Source: an uncultured Eubacteriales bacterium
GTDB lineage: Bacteria > Bacillota > Clostridia > Christensenellales > Aristaeellaceae
Direction of reading: 5' to 3'
Assembly (NCBI GenBank): GCA_902778995.1
Contig: CACYZW010000001.1
Coordinates: forward strand, 1-64,000
DNA length: 64,000 bases
Below, one piece after another: positions 42,696 to 52,256 of this stretch. A program made the position numbers and the translations under genes. Numbering within the stretch: the stretch's first letter is position 1; every line of letters begins with the position of its first letter. The notes under the pieces are model-generated. The model made no database searches and had not been told where the DNA came from. It saw only the letters and a program-made list of their open reading frames with translations.

Positions 42696-42720
42696 CCGCT
42701 GCAGGCTTGGTTTGCAGCGG
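42696..42720 (+). other. Hairpin between ABC ATPase and permease genes
   Basis: CCGCTGCA / TGCAGCGG, an eight-base stem with a nine-base loop, lies in the 78-base gap. It could adjust the ratio of the two subunits; there is no U-run. Confidence 0.4.
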
Positions 42721-42754
42721 CGCTGCGGATGAACGGCGAAAGCGGAGGAAGGAC

Positions 42755-43486
42755 ATGGGCATCATCACCGTACTGTGGGAAAAGTGGGTGGAGTTCCGGC
42801 GGGATTTCTTCAAGATCACCGTGGCCGCGATGATCTCGCCGCTGATGTACCTGATCATATTCGGGCTGGGCATACAGACCACGTCCCACGGCGAGCCCTA
42901 CCTGAATTTCCTGATCCCCGGCATCGTGGCGATGGCCACCATGACCGGCTCCTTCGGGGCCATCGCCCAGAGCATGAGCGTACAGCGGCTTTACGAGCGG
43001 GCGCTGGATCAGATCATGGTGTCGCCCACTCCGCTCTGGCAGTTCATACTGGGCCAGATCATCGGCGGCAGCCTGCGGGGCCTCTATGCCGCCGGGGTGA
43101 TACTGGTGCTGACCGCGCCGATTCGCACGGGGTTGACGTTCAACGCGCTGTCCTTTCTCATCATGTTCCTCAACGGAACCGTGTTCGCCACCATCGCGCT
43201 GGTGCTGTCGTTCCTCGCCAAGAGCTATACCGACGCCCCCCGCTTTACCTCGTACATCATCATGCCCATGTCCTTTCTGTGCAACACGTTCTTCTCCACC
43301 GACCAGATGCCCGCAGGCTTTCGCCAGGTCATCGCGCTGCTGCCCCTTTCCCAGGCCAGCGCCATGATCCGGGCCATCTCCGGCGGCCAGCGCCCCGGCG
43401 CGTTCGGCTTTGCGGTGCTGGCGGCCTACCTGGCGGTCTTCGGGGGAATCGCCGTGGGGTTCATCTATCGGAAGAAGAACCTGTAA
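42755..43486 (+). CDS. ABC-2 type exporter, permease subunit
   Basis: A membrane protein of 243 residues with about six helices and the ABC-2 permease layout: an amphipathic start, MISPLMYLIIFGLGIQ, GIVAMATMTGSFGA, LGQIIGGSLRGLYAAGVILVL and the C-terminal CNTFFSTDQMP. GGAGG lies before the ATG. Together with the ATPase at 41843 it forms a complete exporter. Because of its place in the operon a tetrapyrrole or metal-linked substrate is possible, but this is inference. Confidence 0.88.
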   Translation: MGIITVLWEKWVEFRRDFFKITVAAMISPLMYLIIFGLGIQTTSHGEPYLNFLIPGIVAMATMTGSFGAIAQSMSVQRLYERALDQIMVSPTPLWQFILGQIIGGSLRGLYAAGVILVLTAPIRTGLTFNALSFLIMFLNGTVFATIALVLSFLAKSYTDAPRFTSYIIMPMSFLCNTFFSTDQMPAGFRQVIALLPLSQASAMIRAISGGQRPGAFGFAVLAAYLAVFGGIAVGFIYRKKNL

Positions 43487-43524
43487 GGGGAATTGGGAAT
43501 GGTGAATGGATAGTGGAGGTTGGC

Positions 43525-44601
43525 ATGGGGAAGCGGGTTCTTGGGGTGGCGGTGCTGTTGGCCCTGGTGCTGTTGTCGATGCCTGCGGCATGCGCCGTGA
43601 CGGTGATCGGTTCGGAAAACGACGACGAGGCGCGGCGGATCGCGGCGGCTCGGGCGGCCATGGCGGCGCAGACCCTGGGGCATTACGGCATGACGCCCGT
43701 CTACGCCCGGGACATCGCCGACGGGCAGTACCCGGTTTCGGTGGAATCCGATTCGCCCTATTTCAAAATCGTCCGGGCCCTGCTGACCGTGGAGGGCGAC
43801 GCCATGCGCCTCGAGATCGGGCTGGGCAGCGAAAGCTATTCCCATGTTTACCCCGGGGATACGGCCGGGGCCGAAGCGGCGGCCCAGGCGGACTGGATTT
43901 GCGGCGAGGCGAAGGGCGACGGCACGGCGTTTGTGATTCCCGTGGAGGCGCTGAACCGGCCCTTCGAGTGCGCGGCCTACAGCAAAAACCGGCAGCGCTG
44001 GTATGACCGCCGGCTGCTGATCGACGCCGCGAGCCTGCCCGAGGGCGCGCTTTCATTTCCGCTGCCGGACTACGCTCTCGTGGAAAAGGCGCTGTTGAAC
44101 TACGCGGCGGACGCCCCCGCGCCCGAAACCACGGCTGCGCCGGAGCCGGAAGCGCCCCGGCCTGCGGCGATCGACCTGCCCGACGGGGAATACTCGGTGG
44201 AGGTGAACCTGGCCGGGGGCAGCGGACGGGCCAGCGTCAGCTCGCCCACGCTGCTGACCGTCCGGGAGGGGCGCGCCTGGGCGCGGCTGCTTTGGAGCAG
44301 CGCCTACTACGATTACATGCTGGTCGGGCCTACGCGCTACGACAACCTGACCACCGACGGCGGCAATTCCACCTTTGAGATACCCGTCGTCGCGCTGGAC
44401 GCGGCGATGCCCGTCGTCGCGGACACCACGGCCATGGGCGACCCGGTGGAGATCGAATACACATTGACCTTCTACCGCGAATCCATCGCGGACAAGGGGC
44501 GCATTCCCCAGGAGGCGGCCAAGAAGGTGCTGGCCATCTCCGGGGCGATCATCGCCGTGGGCGCGGTGCTCAACCACTTCGTGAAGAAGAGGAGGCGGTG
44601 A
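43525..44601 (+). CDS. Secreted protein with two NEAT-like beta domains
   Basis: An exported, membrane-tethered protein of 358 residues. The signal peptide MGKRVLGVAVLLALVLLSMP ends near 24. Two similar beta-sandwich units follow: DIADGQYPVSVES... (about 65-185) and DLPDGEYSVEVNL... (about 213-330). The second contains WSSAYYDYMLVGPTRY. Both resemble the NEAT/heme-iron transport associated fold, here a guess from the pattern DGxYxVxV plus an aromatic-rich strand. A C-terminal helix (KKVLAISGAIIAVGAVLN) with KKRRR anchors it. It sits between the exporter and the precorrin-2 dehydrogenase, so binding of a tetrapyrrole outside the cell is plausible. Confidence 0.65.
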   Translation: MGKRVLGVAVLLALVLLSMPAACAVTVIGSENDDEARRIAAARAAMAAQTLGHYGMTPVYARDIADGQYPVSVESDSPYFKIVRALLTVEGDAMRLEIGLGSESYSHVYPGDTAGAEAAAQADWICGEAKGDGTAFVIPVEALNRPFECAAYSKNRQRWYDRRLLIDAASLPEGALSFPLPDYALVEKALLNYAADAPAPETTAAPEPEAPRPAAIDLPDGEYSVEVNLAGGSGRASVSSPTLLTVREGRAWARLLWSSAYYDYMLVGPTRYDNLTTDGGNSTFEIPVVALDAAMPVVADTTAMGDPVEIEYTLTFYRESIADKGRIPQEAAKKVLAISGAIIAVGAVLNHFVKKRRR

Positions 44602-44602
44602 C

Positions 44603-45091
44603 ATGCCGGAATACCCGTTTTTTCCGATGTTCGTGGACCTGTCCCGGCGAAGGGCGCTGTCGGTGGGCGGGGGAAGAATCGCCGCCCGCCGTGTGAGCGC
44701 GCTGGCTCAGTTTTGCCCGTCGATCACCGTCGTTGCCCCCTCGATACACCCGGACATCGAAGCGCTGGCCGACGGGGGCCGGGTGCGCATTGTCAGACGG
44801 CCCTACCGCGAAGCCGACCTGGAGGGCATGGATATCGTCCTGGCCTGTACCGACGACGGGGCGCTGAACGCGGCCATTGCCGCGGCCTGCCGCGCCCGGG
44901 GCGTCCCGGTGAACGTGGCCAGCGACAGGACGCAGTGCGATTTCCTGTTCCCCGGCATCGCGCGGCGGGACGGCCTCGTGGTGGGCGTGACTGCCGGGGG
45001 CGGAGACCACCGCCTGGCCCGGCGCGCGACGGAGGCGCTGCGCGACTATCTGACCCACGAATTTGACCCGCTAAGAGAAAAAAGCCTTTGA
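44603..45091 (+). CDS. Precorrin-2 dehydrogenase (SirC/Met8p type)
   Basis: A protein of 162 residues that oxidises precorrin-2 to sirohydrochlorin with NAD+. The dinucleotide site ALSVGGGRIAARRVSAL (18-34), DIVLACTDDGALN and the CDFLFPGIARRDGLVVGVTAGG motif match the CysG N-terminal/SirC family. It is shorter than CysG because it lacks the methyltransferase part, which is in CobA. A ferrochelatase is not visible. It starts two bases after the preceding stop, so translation is probably coupled. Confidence 0.92.
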   Translation: MPEYPFFPMFVDLSRRRALSVGGGRIAARRVSALAQFCPSITVVAPSIHPDIEALADGGRVRIVRRPYREADLEGMDIVLACTDDGALNAAIAAACRARGVPVNVASDRTQCDFLFPGIARRDGLVVGVTAGGGDHRLARRATEALRDYLTHEFDPLREKSL

Positions 45092-45105
45092 AAAGGAGCG
45101 AAGAC

Positions 45106-47277
45106 ATGGCTGAAATACTGCGGGATGGAAGCGTATTTCATCTCAGGAACGATCAGATCAGCTACGTGCTGTGCGAAATGCCCGGCGGCGTGCTGGCCCA
45201 TCTGTACTTTGGGGCGCGGCTGGAGCGCCTGAACGCCGCCAATCTGCTGCGCCGGGCCGACATCCCCGCAGACGGCAGCTTCACCGTGCAGGAGTGCGCG
45301 CTGGATCGCCTGCCCCGGGAATACCCGTCCTTCGGCCTGGGCGACCTGCGGGAGGGCGCGCTGACGGTGCAGGCGCCGGACGGCAGCCAGGCGGTGGACC
45401 TGCGGCTGGAGAGGGCGGAGCTGCTGGACGCCAAGCCGGCGCTGGAGGGCCTGCCCGCCACCCGGGGCGAGGGCTGCGCCGCGCTGCGGCTCACCCTGCG
45501 GGACGCCCACACCGGCCTCGTGGCGCTGCTGGATTACGCCGTCTACGACGACTGCCCCGCCGTGACCCGAAGCGCGAAGCTGGTCAACGAAGGCTCCGCG
45601 CCGCTGAACGTGGAACGGGCCTACAGCCTGTGCCTGGATCTGCCGGACGACGGTTGGGATTTGATCACCCTGCCGGGGGCCTGGGCCCGGGAGCGCACGG
45701 TGTGCCGCCGTCCCCTGGTTGCGGGGCATCAGGGCGTGTCCAGCCGCAGGGGCGCGAGCAGCGCCCAGGCGTCGCCGTTTATCGCGCTGGCGCGGCCCCA
45801 CGCCACGCAGACGCAGGGCGAGGCCATCGGCGCCGCGCTGATCTACAGCGGCAACTTCATGGCCGAAGCCGAGGTCTCACAGTTCGGCGCGACGCGGCTG
45901 CTGCTGGGCATCGACGAGCGGGATTTCAGCTGGGAGCTGCAGCCCGGGGAGAGCTTTCGCACGCCGGAGGCCGCGCTGGTATATTCCGGCCGGGGCATCG
46001 GCGGCATGAGCTACGGCTTTCACCGGCTGTGGGAGAGCCACCTGCTGCCAAAGCGCTGGATGAACCGGCCAAGACCGGTGCTGCTGAACAGCTGGGAGGC
46101 CGCTTACTTCGACTTTGACGCGGACAAACTGCTGGCCATCGCGAAGGCCGCCGCTGCGTCGGGGGTGGAGCTGTTCGTGATGGACGACGGCTGGTTCGGC
46201 CATCGCGACGACGACACAACCTCCCTGGGGGACTGGTATGTGAACCGCCGCAAGCTGCCCGGCGGCCTCGAGGGCCTCGGGGAGCAGGTGCGGGCGCTGG
46301 GCATGCAGTTCGGCATCTGGATGGAGCCGGAGATGGTGTCGCCGGATTCCGACCTCTATCGCGCCCATCCCGACTGGCGGCTGCACATTCCGGGGCGTGA
46401 GGACATCACCGCCCGGCATCAGCTGGTGCTGGACATGGGCCGCCGGGAGGTCCAGGACTTCGTGGTAAAGGTCGTGTCCGAAACGCTGAGGGCCAGCGGC
46501 GCGGCCTATCTGAAGTGGGACATGAACCGCAATTTCACCAACATCGGCTCCGCGGCCCTGCCCGCCCATCGGCAGCGGGAGACCGCCCACCGGTACATGC
46601 TGGGGCTTTACGCGGTGATGGAACGGCTGACGGCGGCCTTCCCGGAGGTGCTGTTCGAGGGCTGCGCCTCCGGCGGCGCCCGCTTTGACGCGGGCATGCT
46701 GTACTATGTGCCCCAAATCTGGTGCTCCGATAACACCGACGCCCTGTGCCGCCTGGAGATACAGCGGGGCACCGAAATGGTGTTTCCCGCCTCCACGATG
46801 GGCTGTCATGTCAGCGCCGTGCCGAACCATCAGACGGGCCGGGTGACGCCGCTGGAGACCCGCTTCGCCGTGGCCCTGGGCGGCAGCTTCGGATACGAGC
46901 TGGATCCCGCAAGGCTGGACGACGGGGAGCGGGCGAAGCTGCGGGCGCAGGTCGCCTTTGCGAACGAAACCCAGCTGCTGAGGCTGTACGGGCGGCGGTA
47001 TTGGCTGCAATCCCCCTTCGGGGAAAACGACGCGGCCTGGATGAGCGTGTCCGGGGATCGAAGCGAGGCTCTGTTCACGCTGGTGCGCCGCATGGCCCGG
47101 CCAAACGCCATGCCGCCGCTGGTGCGCCTGCAGGGGCTGGATGCGGACAGGCGCTATCGCGTGGTCGAGACCGGCGAGGTGTTTGGCGGCGACGAGCTGA
47201 TGCTTTCGGGCCTTTGCTGCCCGCTGGGGAATGGGGACGCGGCTGCGCTGGTGTACAGGCTCCGGGCGGAGGCATAA
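45106..47277 (+). CDS. Alpha-galactosidase, GH36 family
   Basis: A cytoplasmic alpha-galactosidase of 723 residues that cleaves alpha-1,6-galactosides such as melibiose and raffinose. After an N-terminal beta domain, the TIM barrel has FVMDDGWFGHRDDDTTSLGD, IWMEPEMVSPDS, the nucleophile Asp in YLKWDMNRNF (near 472) and the acid/base Asp in WCSDNTDALCRLE (near 541). FEGCASGGARFD is a GH36 hallmark. No signal peptide is present. I chose ATG 45106 because AAGGAG precedes it at eight bases; an in-frame TTG at 45088 is too far. Its link to the tetrapyrrole operon is probably only proximity. Confidence 0.95.
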   Translation: MAEILRDGSVFHLRNDQISYVLCEMPGGVLAHLYFGARLERLNAANLLRRADIPADGSFTVQECALDRLPREYPSFGLGDLREGALTVQAPDGSQAVDLRLERAELLDAKPALEGLPATRGEGCAALRLTLRDAHTGLVALLDYAVYDDCPAVTRSAKLVNEGSAPLNVERAYSLCLDLPDDGWDLITLPGAWARERTVCRRPLVAGHQGVSSRRGASSAQASPFIALARPHATQTQGEAIGAALIYSGNFMAEAEVSQFGATRLLLGIDERDFSWELQPGESFRTPEAALVYSGRGIGGMSYGFHRLWESHLLPKRWMNRPRPVLLNSWEAAYFDFDADKLLAIAKAAAASGVELFVMDDGWFGHRDDDTTSLGDWYVNRRKLPGGLEGLGEQVRALGMQFGIWMEPEMVSPDSDLYRAHPDWRLHIPGREDITARHQLVLDMGRREVQDFVVKVVSETLRASGAAYLKWDMNRNFTNIGSAALPAHRQRETAHRYMLGLYAVMERLTAAFPEVLFEGCASGGARFDAGMLYYVPQIWCSDNTDALCRLEIQRGTEMVFPASTMGCHVSAVPNHQTGRVTPLETRFAVALGGSFGYELDPARLDDGERAKLRAQVAFANETQLLRLYGRRYWLQSPFGENDAAWMSVSGDRSEALFTLVRRMARPNAMPPLVRLQGLDADRRYRVVETGEVFGGDELMLSGLCCPLGNGDAAALVYRLRAEA

Positions 47278-47319
47278 AAAATTGAATGGATTGCCCTGCG
47301 GGGCGAAAGGAGGCATGAC

Positions 47320-47916
47320 ATGAGCGGTATTATCACCATCAGCAGGGACTACGGCGCGGGCGGGCATACCATCGCCAGGCGCGTAGCCCATGAGCTGGGC
47401 ATCGAGATCTACGACCGGGACATCATCCGCAGCGCCGTCAAGGACAGTGGGCTGGACACCAGCGTCATCGAGCGCGAGGAGGAGGAAATCTCCAGGGCGG
47501 ACGCCTTTTTGCGCATGATTACGCCCGCCGCCTACGTGGACCGGCGGGAGGCGATCCATGAGATCGAGAGCCGGGCCATACTGATGCTGGCCAGCAAGGG
47601 TCCCTGCGTCATCATCGGCCGATGCGCCGACGCCATACTGGACAAGGCCAACATCGACAGCCTGAACGTGTTCATTTACGCCGACGACATTCACCGCGCC
47701 GCGTGCATCAGCGAGCTCATCGGCAGCAAGAACCCCTCCGACATCAAGAAGGCCATGAAAAAGACCGACGCCGCCCGCACCAGCTATTATCAGCAGTTCG
47801 CGGGTCGCCGTTGGGGCGACTACCACAACTACAACCTGATGTTGGACAGCGGCATGCTGGGCTACGACACCTGCGTGAAGCTGATCTGCGAGGCCGCCCG
47901 GGTGATGGGCAACTGA
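47320..47916 (+). CDS. Cytidylate-kinase-like family protein
   Basis: A P-loop protein of 198 residues in the cytidylate kinase-like (AAA_26) family. It opens with IITISRDYGAGGHTIARRVAHELG, a P-loop of the GxGGxxIA type rather than GxxxxGKS, and contains CVIIGRCADAIL and NVFIYAD. In such proteins a CMP kinase function has not always been shown. It is not the main CMP kinase by sequence length and motif. The start is preceded by AAAGGAGG. A low-complexity, A/G-rich stretch lies between it and the alpha-galactosidase. Confidence 0.82.
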   Translation: MSGIITISRDYGAGGHTIARRVAHELGIEIYDRDIIRSAVKDSGLDTSVIEREEEEISRADAFLRMITPAAYVDRREAIHEIESRAILMLASKGPCVIIGRCADAILDKANIDSLNVFIYADDIHRAACISELIGSKNPSDIKKAMKKTDAARTSYYQQFAGRRWGDYHNYNLMLDSGMLGYDTCVKLICEAARVMGN

Positions 47917-48075
47917 CCTGCGGAAGCGGGCGAAGGGTGAGCTGCCGCTGCACTTCTGCTGTTCGGCGTCCTCGCCCCTTACGCTGACGCGTTCCCGATT
48001 TTCAAACAAAGCGGACGATCGTGTGACTGATCTGTCCGTATGCACAAGAAACATGACTTAAGGAGGAATCATTTT

Positions 48076-48594
48076 ATGAAGAAGTTTGTTGCATTGCTGA
48101 TGGCACTGTGCCTGCTGGGCGCCTGCGCCCTGGCCGAGGAAGTTCCCGTGATCAACTGGGAGGACGTTGACATCGAGTCGTCTGGCATCGAAGGCAATTA
48201 CTATACCTTTGACAGCGTCGCGGTCGTGGTCTGGATTCCCACCGTGCTGGAGAATCTTGAGCTGACCGCCGAAGAAGCCGAGGGCGGTCTGATCGGCAAG
48301 TTCGAGGTGGCCGACGGCTCCGCCAGCATCTACGTGCAGCATCTCACCGGCAATGAAGGCGCGACCATGGACGACCTGCTGGCCGGCCTCGAGGCGAACG
48401 GCGCCAAGGACATCGAACGGTGCGTGCTCAACGGACTGGACGCCGCGTCCTATTCATTGCCCGATGCCGACGCCATCTATGTGGTGTTTGTCACGGAAGC
48501 CGGCAACTACGTGCAGTTTGTGATGACGCCCGTGTCCGACGAGGGCTTTGCCTCCGTCGCACAGATCGTCACCGCTTCCATCCAGCCGGAATAA
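48076..48594 (+). CDS. Small secreted protein of unknown function
   Basis: An exported protein of 172 residues with signal peptide MKKFVALLMALCLLGACALAEE. LLGAC resembles a lipobox, so it may be a lipoprotein. The mature part is an acidic alpha/beta domain (FDSVAVVVWIPTVLENLEL, ERCVLNGLDAASYSLPDADA, NYVQFVMTPVSDEGF) that I do not recognise. GGAGG lies nine bases before the ATG. A strong terminator follows. Confidence 0.7.
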   Translation: MKKFVALLMALCLLGACALAEEVPVINWEDVDIESSGIEGNYYTFDSVAVVVWIPTVLENLELTAEEAEGGLIGKFEVADGSASIYVQHLTGNEGATMDDLLAGLEANGAKDIERCVLNGLDAASYSLPDADAIYVVFVTEAGNYVQFVMTPVSDEGFASVAQIVTASIQPE

Positions 48595-48603
48595 TATCGG
48601 CCA

Positions 48604-48645
48604 GGGCGACAGAAAACCGGGCTTTCGCCCGGTTTTCTGTCGCCC
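48604..48645 (+). terminator. Terminator with 19-bp perfect stem
   Basis: The arms 48604-48622 and 48627-48645 pair perfectly around TTTC. The TTTT inside the right arm and TTCCC after it make it more stable than U-rich; it may work for both strands. Confidence 0.7.
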
Positions 48646-48693
48646 TTCCCGATATGGCATTGTATAAATTTACATACAATACCCTGTCGCCCC

Positions 48694-48722
48694 TTGCAAA
48701 TATCTTCCCGAGGGGATAAAAT
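48694..48722 (+). promoter_or_regulatory. Sigma-A promoter for glnN
   Basis: TTGCAA (48694-48699) and TAAAAT (48717-48722) have a 17-base spacer, 51 bases before glnN. Confidence 0.65.
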
Positions 48723-48773
48723 ATTCAAAAGCGACAGGCTTGACCTCATTTCAGGTGACGAGGAGTGACGCGC

Positions 48774-50861
48774 ATGAAGGATGTTGCAAACCGCTTTGCC
48801 GCGAAGGTGTTCAATCTGACCACCATGCGCCAGCGGCTGCCGAAGGATACCTACCGGGAGATGCTGCGCTGCATCGCGGGCGGCAAGCGCCTGGACATCG
48901 CAGTGGCGAACATCGTCGCCAACGCCATGAAGGACTGGGCCATCGAGCAGGGCGCGACCCACTTTACCCACTGGTTCCAGCCGATGACCGGCATCACCGC
49001 AGAAAAGCACGACAGCTTCATCTCGTCCGATGGCAACAGCGGGGTGATCATGGAGTTCTCGGGCAAGGAGCTGGTTCGGGGCGAATCCGACGCATCCTCC
49101 TTTCCCTCCGGCGGCCTGCGCTCCACATTTGAAGCCCGGGGCTATACCGCCTGGGATCCGACCTCCTTTGCCTTCATCAAGGACACCGTGCTCTACATTC
49201 CCACCGCCTTCTGCAGCTTCGGCGGCGAGGCGCTGGACATGAAGACGCCCCTGCTGCGCAGCATGGAGGCCATCAACCGCCAGGTCAGCCGGGTGCTGAA
49301 GCTGTTCGGCCATGAGAATGTGACGCCCATCACCACCGTGGGCGCGGAGCAGGAGTATTTCCTGGTGGACCAGGGCATGGTGGACGCCCGGGAGGACCTG
49401 ATACTCACCGGCCGCACCCTGCTGGGGGCAAAGCCCCCCAAGGGGCAGGAGCTGGACGACCATTACTTCGGCGTCATCAAGCCCAGGGTGCAGGCGTTCA
49501 TGCAGGAGCTGAACGACGAGCTGTGGCAGCTGGGCATACTGGCCAAGACCGAGCACAACGAGGTGGCCCCGGCCCAGCACGAGCTCGCACCCATATTTAC
49601 CACCACCAACATCTCCGTGGACCACAACCAGCTGACCATGGAGCTGATGCGCAAGGTGGCCCATCGCCACGGCATGGTGTGCCTGCTGCACGAGAAGCCC
49701 TTCAACTGTGTCAACGGATCGGGCAAGCACAACAACTGGTCGATTGCCACCAGCGAGGGTGTCAACCTGCTGGACCCTGGCGCCACGCCCTTTGAAAACG
49801 CCCAGTTCCTGCTGTTCCTGTGCGCGGTGATCCAGGCCGTGGACGACTATCAGGACCTGCTGCGCATCTCCGTGGCCACGCCCGGAAACGACCACCGCCT
49901 GGGCGCGAACGAGGCGCCGCCCGCGGTGATTTCGATGTTCCTGGGCGACGAGCTGACCGAGGTATTGGAGGCCATCGAGAACGACGCGCCCTACGGCGGC
50001 CACGACAAGGAGCAGCTCAAGATCGGCGTGGACGTGCTGCCCCGCATCCCCAGGGATTCCACCGACCGCAACCGCACATCGCCCTTCGCCTTCACCGGCA
50101 ACAAGTTTGAATTCCGCAGTCCCGGGTCCAGCCAGTCCATCGCCAAGCCCAATATCGTCATCAATACCGCCGTGGCCGAGAGCCTCCGGCAGTACGCCGA
50201 CGCGCTGGAGGGGGCGGAGGACTTCACCCGGACGCTGCACGGCCTGATCCGCGATACCGTCAAGGCCCACAAGCGCATACTGTTCAACGGCAACGGCTAC
50301 GACAACCACTGGCCCCAGGAGGCGCAGCGTCGGGGGCTGATGAACCTGCGCACCACGCCCGAGGCCCTTGCCCACCTGCTGGACGAAAAGAACGTGGCCC
50401 TGTTTGAGCGCCACGGTGTGTTCAGCGCCGCCGAGCTGCGCTCGCGCTATGAGATATTGCTGCAAAACTATGTAAACGTGATCCACATCGAGGCCGAGAC
50501 CATGATGGACATGGTCAGCCGGAACATACTGCCCGCCGTCTCCGCGTTTTCGGCGAAGCTGTGCGAGAACGCAAAGGTTAAGACGGAGGTCACCGGGGTG
50601 GCCTGCGGCTATGAAAAGGCCCGGTGTCGGGAGATTTCGCGGTATACGGACGAGATATACGCCATCTACAGCACCCTTGGGGAGGCCATGCACCATGCCG
50701 ACGCCGCTGACGACACGCTGGATCGGGCCATGCGCTACAAGGACGACGTGGTTGGCGCGATGAACGCCCTGCGGGAGGCCTGCGACGCCTGCGAGTCCAT
50801 GATTCCCACGAATCAGTGGCCCTATCCCAGCTATACCGACATACTGTTCAGCGTGAAATAA
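48774..50861 (+). CDS. glnN: Glutamine synthetase type III
   Basis: A GSIII enzyme of 695 residues, much longer than GSI (about 450), that makes glutamine from glutamate, ammonia and ATP. The N-terminal domain has [21 protein letters not shown], and the core [45 protein letters not shown] and [23 protein letters not shown], all GSIII signatures. The start at 48774 has AGGAG eight bases upstream; an upstream in-frame GTG is rejected. It has its own promoter. No regulator gene (glnR, glnB) is adjacent. Confidence 0.97.
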   Translation: MKDVANRFAAKVFNLTTMRQRLPKDTYREMLRCIAGGKRLDIAVANIVANAMKDWAIEQGATHFTHWFQPMTGITAEKHDSFISSDGNSGVIMEFSGKELVRGESDASSFPSGGLRSTFEARGYTAWDPTSFAFIKDTVLYIPTAFCSFGGEALDMKTPLLRSMEAINRQVSRVLKLFGHENVTPITTVGAEQEYFLVDQGMVDAREDLILTGRTLLGAKPPKGQELDDHYFGVIKPRVQAFMQELNDELWQLGILAKTEHNEVAPAQHELAPIFTTTNISVDHNQLTMELMRKVAHRHGMVCLLHEKPFNCVNGSGKHNNWSIATSEGVNLLDPGATPFENAQFLLFLCAVIQAVDDYQDLLRISVATPGNDHRLGANEAPPAVISMFLGDELTEVLEAIENDAPYGGHDKEQLKIGVDVLPRIPRDSTDRNRTSPFAFTGNKFEFRSPGSSQSIAKPNIVINTAVAESLRQYADALEGAEDFTRTLHGLIRDTVKAHKRILFNGNGYDNHWPQEAQRRGLMNLRTTPEALAHLLDEKNVALFERHGVFSAAELRSRYEILLQNYVNVIHIEAETMMDMVSRNILPAVSAFSAKLCENAKVKTEVTGVACGYEKARCREISRYTDEIYAIYSTLGEAMHHADAADDTLDRAMRYKDDVVGAMNALREACDACESMIPTNQWPYPSYTDILFSVK

Positions 50862-50944
50862 AGGGTTGTGGCGGCTGCCACGCCACCATGACAGGGGCCT
50901 TCCTTTGCGGCCCCGTTGATTACAGACCATTGGAGGGCGGGTAC

Positions 50945-51304
50945 ATGACGCTCCTGGGAAACATTGTGTGGCTGATTTTCGGCGGCCTGCTCAGCGGTCT
51001 GGGCTGGATCCTCGCCGGGGCGCTGTGGTGCGTGACCATCATCGGCATACCCGTCGGTTTACAGTGCTTCAAGCTGGCCCAGCTTTCCTTCGTGCCCTTT
51101 GGACGCGAGGTGATCTACGAGGGCGGCGCGCCGTCGTTCATCATCAACGTGATTTGGTTCATCCTGTCCGGGCTCGTGCTGGCGCTGGGGAATTTCCTGC
51201 TGGGCTGCTTGCTTTGCGTCACCATCATCGGTATCCCTTTCGGCAAGCAGTTCTTCAAGATCGCCAAGCTGGCGCTCGCCCCCTTCGGGGCCGTGGTGGT
51301 GTGA
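50945..51304 (+). CDS. YccF domain membrane protein
   Basis: A small membrane protein of 119 residues formed of two tandem YccF-like units, each with a helix ending in LxCVTIIGIPxGxQxFKxAxL (residues about 28-48 and 88-108). This repeat is exactly the YccF domain. Four hydrophobic helices are expected. Its function is unknown. GGAGG precedes the ATG. It lies directly between glnN and miaA, and its TGA is separated from the miaA start by one base. Confidence 0.88.
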   Translation: MTLLGNIVWLIFGGLLSGLGWILAGALWCVTIIGIPVGLQCFKLAQLSFVPFGREVIYEGGAPSFIINVIWFILSGLVLALGNFLLGCLLCVTIIGIPFGKQFFKIAKLALAPFGAVVV

Positions 51305-51305
51305 T

Positions 51306-52193
51306 ATGGATAAGCTGATCGTCGTGGCGGGTACGAACGCCTCCGGCAAGAGCGGTCTGGGCGTGGCGCTGGCCCTGCACTATGGCGGGGAGATCGTCTC
51401 CGCCGATTCCCGGCAGGTGTTTCGCGGCCTGGATCTGGGCAGCGGCAAGATCGCGCCGGAGGAGATGAAGGGCGTGCCCCACCACCTGATCGACGTGTGC
51501 GATCCCGGTGACTTCTTTTCGATGCACGATTTCCAGCGCATGGCCTACGACGCCATCGACGGCATCGTCGCCCGTGGCCGCCTGCCCTTCCTGGTGGGGG
51601 GTACGGGGCTGTACGTGGCCTCCGTCACCGAGGGCTATGTGATGAGCGACAGCCCGCCCGACCTGGAATACCGGGATTATCTGGAGACCTTCGAGACGCC
51701 CCGGCTGTATGAAATGCTGGTTCAGGCCGTGCCGGACGTGGACGTGGAGCCGAAGAACCGCAACCGGGTGATGCGCCTGCTGGAAAAGCTGCACGCCGGG
51801 GACGACCACATCCCCCACAACCGGCCCCGCTACGAATGCCTGAAGCTGGGCGTGACCTGGGACCGGGAGACGCTGAAGGAGCGCATCGACGAGCGCCTGC
51901 AGCGCAGGCTGGACGCGGGCATGATCGAGGAGGTTCAGGGCCTGATCGACGGCGGCGTGAGCCTGTCCTTTTTGTTGAAGCTGGGCCTGGAATACCGCTT
52001 TATCGCCCAGTACCTGACCGGCGAGATTCCCCGCCGGGAGGACATGGTGGAGCAGCTGGGCAACGCCATCAAGAAGTTCGCCAAGCGGCAGATGACCTGG
52101 TTCAGAAGGGATAAGGGCATACTGTGGCTGGACATGACCGGCGACCCCGTGGCGCAGGCCTGCGCGGCCATCGACGGCTTTATCGGGAAATGA
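51306..52193 (+). CDS. miaA: tRNA dimethylallyltransferase
   Basis: An enzyme of 295 residues that adds the isopentenyl group to A37 of tRNAs reading U-starting codons. The P-loop is GTNASGKSGL (residues 9-18), followed by VSADSRQVFRGLDLGSGKI, which departs from the usual MQVYRGMDIGTAKP. FLVGGTGLYV and the C-terminal FAKRQMTWFRRD are typical. NRNRVMRLLEKLH replaces the more common DPxNxRRVxRALE. It is thus a divergent MiaA; A37 isopentenylation is most likely but not certain. Confidence 0.85.
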   Translation: MDKLIVVAGTNASGKSGLGVALALHYGGEIVSADSRQVFRGLDLGSGKIAPEEMKGVPHHLIDVCDPGDFFSMHDFQRMAYDAIDGIVARGRLPFLVGGTGLYVASVTEGYVMSDSPPDLEYRDYLETFETPRLYEMLVQAVPDVDVEPKNRNRVMRLLEKLHAGDDHIPHNRPRYECLKLGVTWDRETLKERIDERLQRRLDAGMIEEVQGLIDGGVSLSFLLKLGLEYRFIAQYLTGEIPRREDMVEQLGNAIKKFAKRQMTWFRRDKGILWLDMTGDPVAQACAAIDGFIGK

Positions 52194-52256
52194 TTGTCGA
52201 CGCCATCCTTCGGATGTCGCCGACCCGGAAAACGTTCCGCTTTCCCAATCATCAAT

